Below are positions 9,901 to 20,284 of a stretch of 64,000 nt of DNA, one piece after another. Location: assembly GCA_007922305.1 (NCBI GenBank), contig ML677326.1, positions 57,351,446 through 57,415,445 on the forward strand. Reading direction: 5' to 3'. The notes under the pieces were generated by a model. That model was given only the letters and a program-made list of their open reading frames with translations. It was not told where the DNA came from and made no database searches. Source of the DNA: Dermatemys mawii. Taxonomy: Eukaryota; Chordata; Testudines; Dermatemydidae. Within the stretch, counting starts at the first letter, position 1. Each line of letters starts with the position of its first letter. Made by a program: the position numbers and the translations under genes.

Positions 9901-12369
9901 CAACCTTGTGCAGAGTGCAAGTTACAATACTCACTTAAGCCCTTTTTGTAAGGACTTTAGTGGAACTTATATGGTGCATAAGCCTTCTATGGACCACCTG
10001 CACAGAGATGAATTTCATCCTCTAAGAATGTCTAGGAGAAATATTTTACTTTTTAATTTAATTTACCTGCTTTTGACTGTTGGGTATGCTTAAAAAAAGA
10101 TTGAGTTTGAAATCCTGGCCCTATTAAAACTAGTGGGAATTTTGCCACTGACTTCAGTGGGGCCAGGATTACCCTGAATATGTACAAGTGAAACACCTGT
10201 AATATGCATACTTTAAATACTTCTAGTTATTTACATTTGGAAATCTTTTCTTTTTCTAGTATACATAAAGGAGCAGCTTATCTTCTTCTGAAAGATTTTT
10301 CACTCACTATTCAAGCTATCAGGTATACATATTCTGGTGAATATTTAAACAAGAAAATGGACTAAAAGGGAAGTTAATTTTTTGTAAATAATTTAAGATA
10401 CTTTTTAAAAATTATGGTATCCGAAATGAAAAGAAAATTCTGTTTTCACTTGTCTTTTGAAAAATGTGTGATTTTAATAATTGTGTCCTGTACAAATAAT
10501 TTCTATTCTTTGTAAAATAGTGGATGAAATAGTAAGTGGTGGGAAATTCACTATCTACAGGATGACAGTACCATGTTCATGAGTTTAGAATAGCATGCGT
10601 TTAAAAAGATCAAATCTTGGCAAACAAACTTGACTGTTTTCTTAGTTAGACCTACAGAATTAGTGAGTAAAAAGAAGGTAATAGATGTACTAATTTTGGG
10701 GCCAGATTCCTCAGCTACTGTAAATCAGCGTAGCTTTGTTGAAATAATGGAGTCAATGGAACTACAGCGACTTAACCTAAGAATCTGTCCCTTGATTTTA
10801 GTAACACATTTAACACTGTCTGTGAACTCATGCTTGAAAAATTAATTCAAATTAACTTGGTTAAGTACACTTTTATGTTGACTAATAATTAATGGCAAGA
10901 CTATAAACAAAGGATAATGATAAATCTCAGTATAGGTCTTTTTTCTGAGAAAAATGATAAGTGCACTACTGATCCAGCAAAGCACTTTATAAGATGCTCA
11001 ATTTTAAGCACATGAGTAGCTCCGTTGACTTCAAGAGAGGGGGCTCAGAGAGAAGACAGTTCTGCAAAGGGATCCTTAGAGAGCTCCTCCCACATCATTC
11101 CATTAGTAAGATGTTAACATAGTATAGCATTCCATAGCTTCTTGTGGCTCTGATTTAGTAGTCCTCCTCTGTTCAGCAAAGCAATTAAGTATGTGCACAT
11201 CTTTAATCATGTCTAAGTCCTATTCATGTCAATGAAGTGAAACACATGATTAAGTGCATTGCTGAGTAAGGATAAACTTAAGCATGTGACTAAATACTTT
11301 GCTAGGAGCCAGAGTAAGGAACTCACTATTGGAGCATGTAATGGTGACCTGTAAATGTAGAACTGCAGAATCTAGAATCACAGAATCTAGAACCAGAGAG
11401 TTTGAAATAGCAGAGGCCCCGTTCCATGAGAGTGGTCTCAAAATGCAACCAAAACCAAGAAATTTGGCTTCAAACACTAAACTGTGTCATAAGACACAGC
11501 ACTATGTGCTCTATAGGTCATCCTGCTGAATAATATGAGAAAAATAGACACATGACTAAAACAATAAGGAATCCTGTGGCACCTTAAAGACTAATAGATT
11601 TATTTGGACATAAGCTCTCGTGGGTAAAAAACCACTTCTTCAGATGCATGGAGTGAAAATTACAGATGCAGGCATTATATACTGACACATAAAGAGAAGG
11701 GAGTTACCTCACAAATGGAGAACTTGTGTTGACAGGGCCAATTCAATCAGGGTAGATGTAGTCCACTCCCAATAACTGATAAGGAAGTGTCAATTCCAGG
11801 AGAGGCAAAGCTACTTTTGTAGTGAGCCAGCCACTCCCAGTGCCTGTTCAAACTCAAATTAATGGTGTTACATTTCAAATGAATTTTACTTCTGCAGTTT
11901 CTCTTTCAAGTCTGTTTCTGAAGTTTTTTATTCCAGTATGGCTACTTTTAAATCAGTTATATAATGTCCAGGAAGATTGAAATGTTCTCCTACTGGCTTT
12001 TGTATGTTACCATTCCTGATGTCCGATTTGTGTCCATTGACTCTCCATTTTAAAATTAATACACCCAGAGCTTCAGTTTTTAATAAACCAAACAAAATAA
12101 GGAGGGAAATAAAAATGAGTTGGTAAACATATTTAACTCTAACTATAATTGCTATAAAAAAGTTTTAAATCCCCAAATGGGGAGCTATCTTAACATTTTA
12201 ACTAAAAAAATGTTCTTTCTTTACATAAAAGCAACTGTACGCTTAATCATTTTCCCTTCTATTTTGCAGCGTTTCTCTAAGTGAACTCTGTGATGATGAG
12301 GAGGACAACGTTGTACAGGCATTTAGCCAACTCAGTGACAGTTACTGGGAAAAACTGCAAAAAGTCTAA
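859..12369 (+). CDS. DDX60: 3' part of an upstream DDX60-family helicase gene (last four coding exons)
   Basis: Exons 859-992, 9192-9343, 10260-10322 and 12270-12369 join in phase to give 149 C-terminal residues and a TAA stop at 12367-12369. The product matches the C-terminus of human DDX60 as I remember it: SELVSHLMSCNEGR, then NAYALDFYKHGSL, then YLLLKDFSLTI, then an acidic run DDEEDNVV and the ending WEKLQKV. DDX60 proteins are cytoplasmic Ski2-like DExH helicases induced by interferon and linked to antiviral RNA responses. The rest of the gene lies upstream of the window. A second DDX60 gene starts downstream on the same strand, so this is one member of a tandem pair. All splice sites are GT/AG and there is no stop or frameshift in this part. 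Family assignment is secure; whether to call it DDX60 or a DDX60L-like copy is open. Confidence 0.9.
1105..1250 (+). repeat. Old MIR-like SINE fragment
   Basis: The string around 1185-1235 (ctctgaggcaggtattat, then ttttacagatcaggagac) resembles the conserved core of MIR/CORE-SINE elements. It is heavily diverged. The rest of 993-2369 is plain intron. Confidence 0.45.
2415..2560 (+). repeat. Left inverted terminal repeat of the DIRS element
   Basis: The motifs cttagcaacaggcc and cggctagggagccccct are present, and their reverse complements occur near the right end. The copy includes a short TATA-rich run (2510-2518) that has its counterpart at about 8348-8354. Confidence 0.8.
2737..4245 (+). 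pseudogene. DIRS gag-like ORF, broken by in-frame stops
   Basis: A cysteine-rich N-terminal module is readable: CSLCGKPMPVGDSHKSC, then CLGEARQADRCKIC, a zinc-knuckle-like pattern typical of vertebrate DIRS gag proteins. The same frame is stopped by TGA at 3409-3411. It continues into an arginine-serine dipeptide region (about 3523-3834; RSQRRSRSQHRSRSRHRS), stops again at about 3832, and continues from 3895 to 4245 with a Pro/Ser-rich tail. The ATG at 2737 is favoured over that at 2695 because the conserved region follows at once. The protein would be a nucleocapsid-like partner of the element's RNA. Confidence 0.75.
4278..7114 (+). pseudogene. DIRS reverse transcriptase / RNase H region, broken
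   Basis: One frame runs 4278-5879 with a stop at 4512-4514. It holds the RT fingers and palm: DLRGLNKHL, LDMKDTYFHIAI, LPFGLSTAPRVF, and the catalytic box YLDDW at 5838-5852. After the stop at 5877-5879 the homology continues in another frame to 7114, with QRLEFIGALLDS, the RNase H-like start LVTDASDLGWGAHL near 6325-6370, and LTDNTTALFYINKQGG. The YLDDW form is typical of DIRS/Ngaro RTs. A frameshift near 5880 plus internal stops make it non-functional. Confidence 0.85.
7080..8143 (+). pseudogene. DIRS tyrosine recombinase region, broken
   Basis: The frame ending at 7377 carries a core-binding segment: STHATYCAKWARFSRWCEQH, then ILDYLLSLKQQGLSTSSIRV. After decayed sequence at 7378-7855, the frame 7856-8143 carries the catalytic C-terminus: TAHSTRAQASSAAF (the HxxR-like motif) and TTHYAIV, with the likely nucleophile tyrosine. 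Tyrosine recombinase replaces integrase in DIRS elements. At least two frame changes or stops separate the parts. Confidence 0.78.
8170..8278. repeat. Internal complementary region of the DIRS element
   Basis: The first part (cacctaactggaatgcat, then gagcaagcactcgaag) complements the left tip. The second part (cgggttacttactggtaac, then gatgtgttgctcatatcc) complements the right tip. The two join back to back, as in a DIRS circle junction. Confidence 0.82.
8296..8460 (-). repeat. Right inverted terminal repeat of the DIRS element
   Basis: Reverse complement of the left terminal repeat: agggggctcccttgccgac and gcctgttgctaaggg pair with the left end. The arms differ at scattered bases, so the copy has aged. 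Confidence 0.8.
8521..9191. other. Intron sequence with one short dyad
   Basis: Between the DIRS element and the next exon there is no gene. The stretch 8885-8960 carries the dispersed dyad motif built on cagcaaggtacttgatcat and its near complement. Confidence 0.5.
9192..9343 (+). CDS. DDX60: Upstream DDX60 copy, exon n-2
   Basis: The acceptor is TTTCCTCAG and the donor GG|GTAAGC. The frame begins at GTC and encodes VILRTVGITAGNIPV, then NAYALDFYKHGSL, a block almost identical to human DDX60. It follows the preceding exon in phase 0 across an 8.2 kb intron that holds a DIRS element. Confidence 0.9.
10111..10170. repeat. Short palindromic repeat (MITE-like)
   Basis: The left side aatcctggccctatt is complemented by agtggggccaggatt on the right, about 60 bp in all. 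A near-identical dyad occurs at 42781-42839. Confidence 0.6.
10260..10322 (+). CDS. DDX60: Upstream DDX60 copy, exon n-1
   Basis: This 63-bp exon has acceptor TTTTCTAG and donor AG|GTATAC. It encodes IHKGAAYLLLKDFSLTIQAI, matching the human YYLLKDFALTI segment. Its phase fits both neighbouring exons. Confidence 0.88.
11568..12062 (-). mobile_element. Penelope-like element fragment (3' part)
   Basis: On the - strand this matches the 3' portion of the Penelope copies at 36.6-39.4 kb: the region encoding the endonuclease tail ([16 protein letters not shown] in the intact copy), then the non-coding tail with acttcttcagatgcatg. It is more diverged than those copies and lacks an open frame. It lies in the last intron of the upstream DDX60 copy. 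Confidence 0.75.
12270..12369 (+). CDS. DDX60: Upstream DDX60 copy, last exon with stop
   Basis: The acceptor is ATTTTGCAG. The exon encodes VSLSELCDDEEDNVVQAF and ends WEKLQKV-stop, where human DDX60 ends WEKLNKV. The TAA at 12367-12369 is at the expected family end. Confidence 0.92.
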
Positions 12370-12865
12370 GGCTAAAGACATAAAATCATCTATGTGCTGA
12401 AGCAACAAAATTCCAAAACTATGTTTCCACATTTGTTATAACTTGGAAATTTTATGCTTTTCATAACTGCTTTAGGATAGTAATTTTAATTCATTTTAAT
12501 TACATAACGTTTAGACGTCTGTCAACAATTAAATTCCTCAGCAACTCAGTTTTATTATGTATTTTATTGGTGTGGCTATAAGATATGTTGATTTTACATA
12601 TTTTGTGTCATTATGGTACTCATGGCTCTACTGTGAATAGCAAAATATGTTTTGCTTGCCATACTAGAGCTTTTTTATGTAAAAAGATTTAGTTTCAAGT
12701 ATATATTTGAGAGATTGTGCTAAATATTAAGAATTTAAATTCAGAGATTATGTACAAAATTAACTTATGCTCTGTTACTTTGTATTAATAGACTAATAAA
12801 AGAAATTTTAATTCAGGGAATAACGTTATTATACTCTGAGAAATAAATGTTATAATTAAAGTAAT
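12370..12865 (+). terminator. 3' UTR and poly(A) signals of the upstream DDX60 copy
   Basis: The sequence after the stop is AT-rich and has AATAAA hexamers at 12795-12800 and 12842-12847. A transcript ending about 20 bases after either would have a 3' UTR of roughly 450-500 bases. Which signal is used cannot be told. Confidence 0.55.
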
Positions 12866-12989
12866 GTGTGCTATGACTTTCCTCTTATTTTTAAACTAAA
12901 ATTATTACTTTTCTATTTTTTTTTATGTCAAACAGCAAGCTTTTAATGATGAATTAGTAGACTGAAGAAGCCATGACTGATATAAAAAA

Positions 12990-13540
12990 CTGGGTCCACA
13001 GTTCTGAAAAGGAAGTTGAAAAACTAGAAAGGGTGCAGAGAAGATCCACAAAACTGATTTGAGGATGAGGGGAAAAATGCTTTACAATGAGACTTGAAGA
13101 GCTGAATTTCTTTATCTTATCAAAATAGATCAAGAGGTGACTTGATTATTATGTAAAAGCACCTTCATGTGGAGAAACACTGGGTAATAAAAGACACTAA
13201 TGTAGCAAAGAATGGCCTAACCTGACCAGTGGTTGGAAATTAAAGTCAGACAAATTCAAATTAGAAATAACCCACACATTTTTAAGGTGAGAGATTAACT
13301 GTTGGAGCAAACTACCAAGGGAAACGATGGATTCTCCATTTCATGATGTCTTCATATCAAGACTGGTTTCCTTTCTGGAAGATATGCTTTAGCCAAACAT
13401 AGGTTATAGTGGTCATAGTGGTTACAGGTCATCGTGGTAACCAAATGAAATTATATGGCCTGTGTTACAAAAGAAATTTGATTAGATAAGCTACTGGGCC
13501 CTTCTGGTTTTAAAATCTATGAATTTGTATAAAAATGGTG
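12990..13540 (+). mobile_element. CR1 LINE 3' fragment
   Basis: The strings gaaagggtgcagagaagatc and the terminal gggcccttctggttttaaaa, then tctatgaat, are typical of a CR1 3' end. No coding frame survives. Confidence 0.65.
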
Positions 13541-13609
13541 AAGGTACAATTTGATTGATCAGAAGTTAGGTAAGGAATAGAAAATATTTATGTATACTTT
13601 TATCACTTA

Positions 13610-13936
13610 GAGTAAAATTCATCCCTATGCAGAGGACCAGACACTATACAGTTCCATCCAGAACTTATGCATCACTTATATCCAACTTCAGCCCTCAAAA
13701 TAGATCTTAAGGTCAATCCTGACCAATGGGAAATCTTGGCAAGTGATCATAACAAGTGGCGCCATCGTCTCCATCAGGGTATCAAAGTCCATGAGAGGAT
13801 CTGGCTCCTACAGCTTGGGGAGAAAAGAGCCTGTAGGAAGCAAGCAGTTCTCAACCATGAAACGTACATTTGCAGTAACTGCCAAAGATCATGCAAATCT
13901 CGGATTGGCCCATTCAGTCACATGAGACATTGAAAC
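13610..13936 (+). pseudogene. Remnant of a non-LTR retrotransposon ORF C-terminus
   Basis: The frame ending at 13933 encodes DHNKWRHRLHQG, then CSNCQRSCKSRIGPFSHMRH. A KWR block followed by C-x2-C-x-R-x-C-x-SRIG-x2-SH is the usual C-terminal finger of vertebrate LINE ORFs of the RTE/jockey-like type. The upstream part is unrecognisable. Assignment to a particular clade is not possible by eye. Confidence 0.5.
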
Positions 13937-15330
13937 ACCTTACTTTAAGAGATTAAGGGGCTGAATCTTAAAGACTTCCTTCATTCAAAATATGAATTAT
14001 TCAATTGTTAATTTGTCACAGAAGGCATATAGTTACAATTAAAAAACAATCAAAACCAGATAGGATTTTTAGTCATACTGTTTTATATTTTCTCCTCTTA
14101 ATAGCTGTTGCCGGAGAAGGAGGAGACTATGAGTTCTAGTCTCACTTTTTTTAAAGAACTATCTAAAATGGGGTGAGGTGGGTAAAGGACAAGGGCCCAG
14201 GGTCCACCTTGACTAGCTAAATCAAGGCCAAACTATAACTTGGCCCTCTCTATGCTAAGATTTTTATATATCAGCAATCATCTGTTAATTTTCATGTAAA
14301 ACACACCTTTTTCCTTAGAATAAACAAGCTCCATGGTGCTAATAGGCCTCACATATCACACAAGTTGTGAAAAGAAATCAAATCTCTAATATGGCAGACC
14401 AAAGATTCTGCCACTTAGCCTGTCTTTCAGAGTTTGCCCAATCTCTATCCTTGGTAATAGAATGGCTATTTCTTCATCTGTAACTCACTGTCTCAGTGTG
14501 GTGAATCCTGTACTAGTGGAAGGCTCAGAGAGGATCAATTGTAAGCTAATGAAGTTAGTTCTTTAGTTGAAGTGGTAGAGGTTTCTGATGCTGTACTGAA
14601 TGTTTTGTTGGAGAGATGGTTATAAATGCACAAAATAGAAATTTGGAATCTTTTTTCACTAGGAAAAACATACAAAAACTAGCAAAAATTGTGTGATATC
14701 AAGCATTTAAAGATTGTATGCTCAAAGGCCCAAGAGTAGGGGGCCTTAAATCGGGCATTTACTAATAACCTTAAATCTGGCAACCTTAAATCAGGCATTT
14801 ATTAACTTTAGAAAGCTTGACTTTACAATCTAAATAACATTCTCGGACATGGTATACAAGAGAAATCCCTAGCATTGGCACTAAATTGATTAACCCAATT
14901 CCAGGACCTCCGGTTAATGGAAATTTTGATAATATAATATCATCGGAAATGAGTTGAGTTGGGTATCATTAAGAAACTGTTTTGCCCAAAAAACAAAATG
15001 ATACCAATAATGACAAATCTAAAACAATTATGTAGATATATATTCAAGAAAATGTTTAATAATAAACATTATTTTAAATTATATGTTAACTCAGTCATGT
15101 CAAACATGAAATCTTCACAAGTTAAATGATGATCCTTGACTGACAGTACTGTGTTATCAGTTAATGCTAAGAACATGATTCCTGATTTTTTAAATGTTTC
15201 AGACTACTATAAATGGAAGGAGTGCTTCAAGTTGATCTGCCATCAATGGCAAAAAAGGCATCGTTCAGTAGTATTGATTATAAGGTTTGTTTAATTTAGG
15301 AGTTAATTTACTTTATCGTTAATTTACTTT
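13937..15330. other. Intergenic AT-rich sequence, nothing recognised
   Basis: I see no exon, RNA gene or mobile element that I can name here. Confidence 0.5.
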
Positions 15331-15339
15331 ATAGTACTT

Positions 15340-15490
15340 TACTTATATAGCATATATAAGCAAGTATATATAGAATATATATGCTATATATATATAGTAT
15401 ATATATACTATATATGTATATGCTGTATATCTAGTATATACTTGTATATAGTATATATCTGTAAGTATATATAGTATATACTTTATAATT
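15340..15490. repeat. TA-rich self-complementary microsatellite
   Basis: An impure TATA/AGTATATA array that can fold on itself, with repeats of tatatagtatatata and variants. Confidence 0.8.
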
Positions 15491-15619
15491 AATTCTGCCC
15501 TTAGTTTTCTCTCCGTTGATACATGCAGTTTGGGGGAATGAGTCTGCTGGGTGGGGATTCTGAGGTGTGGAACTTAGAGCACATCCAGTTAACCATAGGT
15601 AATATCTGAGTTCCTTGTT

Positions 15620-17010
15620 AACACAGAGCTCTATCGAATTTTGAACAAAACATTAAGCATGATTGGGATGACTTCCCTAGAAGTAAACAAAGACCATCTA
15701 GACTCATTAGATGCTGTTAAATGCCAGGAAGGGACAATTTTAAAGCTGCAGAATGAGCTTATTTGCACTGGTAACCCATTCATGTATGATGGATTGGAGC
15801 TAATTAATATTATGATGAAAACAGTCTTCAGTGGTAAGATAGCTAGATATCAGAGTGAAGGTGGCAGGGACTATTTCAGAGCTAACTTCAGACAGGTCAT
15901 TGCTCGCTCCTGGTTGTGTCCAGATTTCAGAATGACATTGATCTATGTGAGACTTTGGGAAAGTATGAGTTCTCTGTGGTACCAGACATGACTGATGTTC
16001 AAATATGCGTAGATCCATCACATGTGCCAGGCAAAAAGCAAACAAATGCACATTTTGCATAATCTTCCTAAGCCAGCACCTATTAATGTGACTGGTACCT
16101 TTAGGCCAACAGAGGCCTTTCAGCACAGTAATCAAGAATGGTATGGCTGAAGCACAAGCTCTCAACAAACTAGAAACTAACTCTTGCTGAGATTTGGCAG
16201 AACACTTTATTATGGGACTATAGAGAAAATTATAGTGCTAAAATGGGGTGGAAGAATGGCTCACTGATTTGAGCATTGGCCTGCTAAACCCAGTGCTCTG
16301 AGTTCAATTTTTGAGGGAGCCATTTAGGGATATGGGCCAAAAATAGGGATTGGCCCTGCTTTGAGCAGGGGGATGGACTAGATGATCTCCTGAGGTCTCT
16401 TCCAAGTCTGAGACTCTTGGATGAAGTCCACCTTGTGTTTGGCATGTATGCAGAGGAATCAATTGAAATATTACATAAAAAAGAAACTTGATGGTATTAT
16501 ACCTATCCAGTACAAAATCGTTGACTCCATGAAGATTTCCAATGGCACGATGAAGATGCTACTGTCTCACAGTCTCACAAAAGACAAGTTAACTGTGTAC
16601 CTTGCAGGAAAAATGCTTGAGCATGCCAAGAATTTCTTAAAGAATTTCATCGTTGCATGGCATAATGAAGCTGCTGCCTCGCACAGTTCAGTGGAGTTTC
16701 TTCATAGTTCTCATGACACTAAAATTATCTTGAATGCCATTAATGCTACAGATAGATGTGCTAATAAACTTTGGATTTTTGCACAAGACATAGCTGCTCT
16801 AGTATTTTCTGTGAGATGCTACTCAAGACTTCCTCAAGATTCTGTTTTTGTGCCTGTTGCTGGAAAACATTGTACATTCCTCAGAGATACGTTCCTTTCA
16901 TTTGGACCACTAAAAGCCATTGTCCTGCCAGGTTTCCATGCCCTTTTAGCATGTGACATTACTGGAAGGTTGACTGGATTGCATTTGATTCAGCCTTCAA
17001 AGACTCTCTC
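15620..17010 (+). pseudogene. Decayed transposon-type ORF with XPG/PIN-like nuclease resemblance
   Basis: Two frames, 15641-15991 and 16421-17020, resemble successive parts of an uncharacterised family widespread in animal genomes and linked to repeats. The first holds LQNELICTGNPFMYDGLEL. The second holds SHDTKIILNAINATDRCANK, PQDSVFVPVAGKH and GPLKAIVLPGFHALLACD, where the family usually reads H-E-E-A-D-T and S-G-C-D. Key acidic residues are lost and a Cry1-type SINE separates the halves. Mobile origin is inferred from the repeat-like distribution of relatives I recall; the exact superfamily is unknown to me. Confidence 0.5.
16240..16422 (+). mobile_element. Turtle tRNA-derived SINE (Cry1 type) with CR1-like tail
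   Basis: The head is tRNA-like: an A-box-like ggctcactgatttgagc and a B-box-like gagttcaattt. It is followed by agggattggccctgctttga and the CR1-type tail gatgatctcctgaggtctct. This structure is the tortoise/cryptodiran SINE, a useful lineage marker. It is not a functional tRNA gene. Confidence 0.75.
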
Positions 17011-17129
17011 CTTGATCTGAAGGTGCTCCTAACTATTAAGACAGTCACTGATGAGGCCATAAATGCACAGGAGGCATCTTGTAAGAACATTTGTGTTCAT
17101 GTCCTGATCACTATCATGATTGTGCTGTT

Positions 17130-17470
17130 GTTGCTTCCTCAGCTGATTTTGCAAGTTCTGCAAATACTGCCGGATAATGCGAGAGGTATTTACAATGGTC
17201 ACAACTGCAGTGGTGAGGTAAGCGGGCTTCATGGTTGCCATACTCTGCATGGAAGGAGGGAGGGGTGACTGATGAGATGTGCACAAGAAAACCTGCGAGA
17301 ATGTTTTTGCCCCATCATGCACTGGGAGCTAAACCCAGAATTCCAATGAGCAGCGGAGACTGCAGGAACTGTGGGATAGCTACCCACAGTGCACTGCTCC
17401 GAGAGTCAATGCTAGCCTCGATACTGTGAACGCACTTCGCCAACTTAGCGTGTTTAGTGGGGACACACAC
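17130..17470. mobile_element. Non-autonomous DNA transposon fragment (Harbinger-like?)
   Basis: The block containing catgcactgggagctaaacc and gtgggatagctacccacagt, then gcgtgtttagtggggacaca, resembles a high-copy turtle DNA-transposon end. Neither a clear target duplication nor a transposase frame is visible, so the family is a guess. Confidence 0.4.
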
Positions 17471-17869
17471 AACTGAATGTATACAATTTGATATAATTTA
17501 TAAGGGTAGAAAATTAGAAAGTTTAGGTGTAGAGATTGTTCCTCCATGACATACAATTTCCCCACAATTCTTAAATGATATATGCTAAATATTACTACTG
17601 TATTTAGGAGTGACAATCAATATGATTACAAAAATACTTTAAAAAACTCTTTTCTTTAGAAAGCTCATCTTCTTATCTGACATTAAAAATACACATTCTT
17701 GTTTTTTCTCCCCATTTGTCCCCATTTCCCTATCTCAGATAGGTAGACATGGTCTGGAACTGTAAAATTCAGATTCTGAACTAGAACCACGCTGAAATCA
17801 GGATTCAGTGTTTTGGTTTGGCTTATTATAGAAATGTGGAGGAATAGCCACAATGTACGGGTCCACTAT

Positions 17870-18147
17870 CTCACAGGTTGGCAACCAATGGCACACGTGC
17901 CAAAGGTGGCACATGAGCTGATTTTCAGTGGCACTCACACTGCCCAGGTCCTGGCCACCAGTCCGGGGGACTCTGCAATTTAATTTAATTTTAAATGAAG
18001 CTTCTTAAACATTTTAAAAACCTTATTTACTTTACATACAACAATAGTTTAGTTCTAAATTATAGACTTATAGAAAGAGACCTTCTAAAAACGTTAAAAT
18101 GTATCACTGGCTCGCAAAACCTTGAATTAGAGTGAATAAATGAACCC
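17870..18147 (+). mobile_element. hAT-type non-autonomous element, truncated copy
   Basis: The left end ggttggcaaccaatggcac and the interior aatttaattttaaatgaagc are the reverse complement of the element at 22901-23208. The far end is missing after about 18147. Confidence 0.65.
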
Positions 18148-18283
18148 ATGTACTGTCTAATCCACATAGCCATTTATACTATACTCACCTCATGAAATCT
18201 ATAGGCTGGTCCATGAGGCTCAGCACCATGGACCAAGACTGTGGAGAATATTGGGCTCTGATGTTTTCTTTTGGAATATGATA

Positions 18284-18293
18284 GAAACAGAAC
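18284..18293 (+). promoter_or_regulatory. Possible IRF/ISRE-like site
   Basis: GAAACAGAAC is one mismatch from the IRF core GAAANNGAAA and lies about 330 bases upstream of the TATA box. DDX60 is interferon-inducible in mammals, but a single imperfect match is weak evidence. Confidence 0.25.
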
Positions 18294-18329
18294 CACAAGG
18301 CACAATTTTGGTCCAAGTTTTGACTCCCC

Positions 18330-18694
18330 CTCAGGTCCTGGGGATCCGGCTCTGACTCGCCTGCTGTGGTGAGGAAGGGCGAGCGGCTCAGCACCTCAAG
18401 CCTGGGTCTGCGTTCAGAGTCAGCCCGAGGCTGGGGGCACTGAGGGTTCGTCCGGGCTTTGTCTCGCTATCTTCTCCTTCCTTCCCCTCCCCGGTGGGCA
18501 GGGCGGGCGCCTGCAGCTGTAGGGAGCGGCGCCAGCGGACCGCACTGGTCCCGGGTGCTTTCCAAAGGACTCGGAGCAAAGGTCGCGGCAGCTCGGCTGG
18601 GCGGCGACAGCAGCGGCTATAAAGAGCGCTCGTTTGCCCGCTTTGGATGCCGGGCTTGCCGCGTCCTCAGCCGCTAGTCGCGGGGAGCAGAAGT
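18330..18694 (+). promoter_or_regulatory. Candidate CpG-island promoter and first non-coding exon of the downstream DDX60 gene
   Basis: A GC- and CpG-rich block (about 18330-19020) stands out from its AT-rich surroundings. It holds TATAAA at 18618-18623, so transcription should start near 18650. A good donor AAGT|GTAAGG follows at 18694/18695. Joined to the acceptor at 24689/24690, the frame has TAG at 18675-18677 and no ATG before 24709, which supports that start codon. The link to the gene is inferred from position and splice logic; no other gene starts nearby on the + strand. Confidence 0.6.
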
Positions 18695-19084
18695 GTAAGG
18701 AGTGGGCGCGAGGCGGGAGACAGAGCGCAGCGGGGAGAGGCAGGACTTGTGCTGGGGGTTGAGCCGTGGGGGCCGGGACTTGTCTCCTGCGTTGGGGGTG
18801 GGATGCCCGCACCTGTACCTGACTGAGGCGGAGATGCCAGGGCCGCTCGCCTGTGCTCGGGCTGGCGATGGAGGGATGCTGGGGACAAAGTGAGCCGGCC
18901 GGTGCCCATTCTCAGCTGCTGCTCATCAGGTGGAGCAGGTGGTGTTCGCCTCGGCTGTCCTTTTGCTGGAGGAGGGGCTCCGATTAGTGGGCCACGGTGT
19001 CTCACTCTTCAGCGTTTGTTTTAGAAGGGCAGGGCGGAAGTCGTTTACCATATTAGACAATGACGCCTAATATCCTCCTAATAT

Positions 19085-19202
19085 GTTGACAAAGCCCTGG
19101 CAGGGATGATTTAGTGGAGATTGGTCCTGCTTTGAGCAGGAGGTTGGACAAGATGATCTCCTGAGGTCCCTTCCAACCCTGATATTTTATGATTCTATGA
19201 TC
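19085..19202 (+). mobile_element. CR1 LINE 3' tip
   Basis: The strings gatgatctcctgaggtccct and atgattctatgat are the typical CR1 3' end. Only the last 100 bases or so are present. Confidence 0.75.
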
Positions 19203-19504
19203 TTGGTTTGTTTTCAGTGGCGTTTGTTTAAGAGAGCAATACCGCCTCTGCAAACCCATCTAATTGGCATGCACAGGCTGCCAAACTTGCTGATGTTGAC
19301 TAGATGCAACATTTATTTGACCCACTTGATTTTCTACCTTATACTTGTGAAAAAGTCCAGATAATTATTTATATGAAATTGATTAGTACCGTTTGCTTGT
19401 TTGTTTCTTTTAGATAACACCGCAGTGTTATATGTTTCTTGATTTCCAGAAGGGAATGCTGTATTTGGTACTACTTCTTTCCATACTGGAACATTTGTAA
19501 ACTA

Positions 19505-19932
19505 CAGTAGAACCTCAGAGTTACAAACACCTCAGGAATGGAGGTTGTTTGTAAGTCTGAAATGTTTGTATTTGTGAACAAAACCTTATGGTTACTCTTT
19601 CAAAAGTTTACAACTGAACATTGACTTAATACAGCTTTTGAACTTTATTATGCATAAGAAAAATGCTGCTATTAACCATTTTAATTTTAATGAAACAAGT
19701 ACAGAAAGATTCTGTACCTTGTCAAGTCTTTTTTTCTTTAACTTTCCCTTTATTTTGTTAGTAGCTCATGTTTAACACAGTATTGGACTATATAGTATTT
19801 CGTTTGTTTGTCTGTTTGTTTGTTTGCTTGTTTTCTCTCTGCTGCCTTATTGCATACTTCTGGTTCCAAATGAGGTGTGTGGTTGACTGGTCACTTCTTA
19901 ACTCTAGTGTTTGTAACTCTGAGGTCATACTG
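19505..19932. mobile_element. Tigger/mariner-type MITE
   Basis: The ends are inverted: CAGTAGAACCTCAGAGTTAC at the left and GTAACTCTGAGGTCATACTG at the right. TA dinucleotides flank both sides (19503-19504, 19933-19934). There is no transposase frame; the interior has a TTTG-rich run at 19800-19832. Confidence 0.82.
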
Positions 19933-20284
19933 TATCAGTCATTATTATATTTCACCTTTTTAATTTAACATTTATTCCACTTTAAACAAATACTCAGTAA
20001 AATATATTTTTTTATTCCATGATGCTAAACTTTATAGATGCACACCAACCTCTCTGTGTGGTATAATTTTTCAGTTAGAAAGAATAGTGAGTACATGGTG
20101 CTTAATAGTGAATAGTCCCTGTTCAGAAGGCTTGGCGCAGTGTCCAGTCCTTCAGGCCATACTCAGGCAAAAATTGACTGCCAAGTCAAAAGGAGTTTTT
20201 CCTGAGTAAACAGCAGGTGGGCCCACAGTCTAAAGACATATACATAAAAGACCACATATATGGAGTCAGAATGTTTTGTAGAGT

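Noticed and set aside
9192..12369. An unrelated gene upstream of DDX60
   Set aside because: First read as unknown, but joining the exons in phase gives the DDX60 C-terminus, including NAYALDFYKHGSL and the ending WEKLQKV.
15340..15490. AT-rich palindromic tract as an origin or centromeric sequence
   Set aside because: It is a simple TA microsatellite without higher-order units.
16240..16320. tRNA-like A and B boxes
   Set aside because: They are followed by the CR1-type SINE tail and do not form a proper cloverleaf, so this is a SINE head and not a tRNA gene.
18420..18812. 130-codon antisense open frame in the CpG-rich block
   Set aside because: GC-rich sequence produces long chance frames; no family motif, and + strand promoter features explain the block better.
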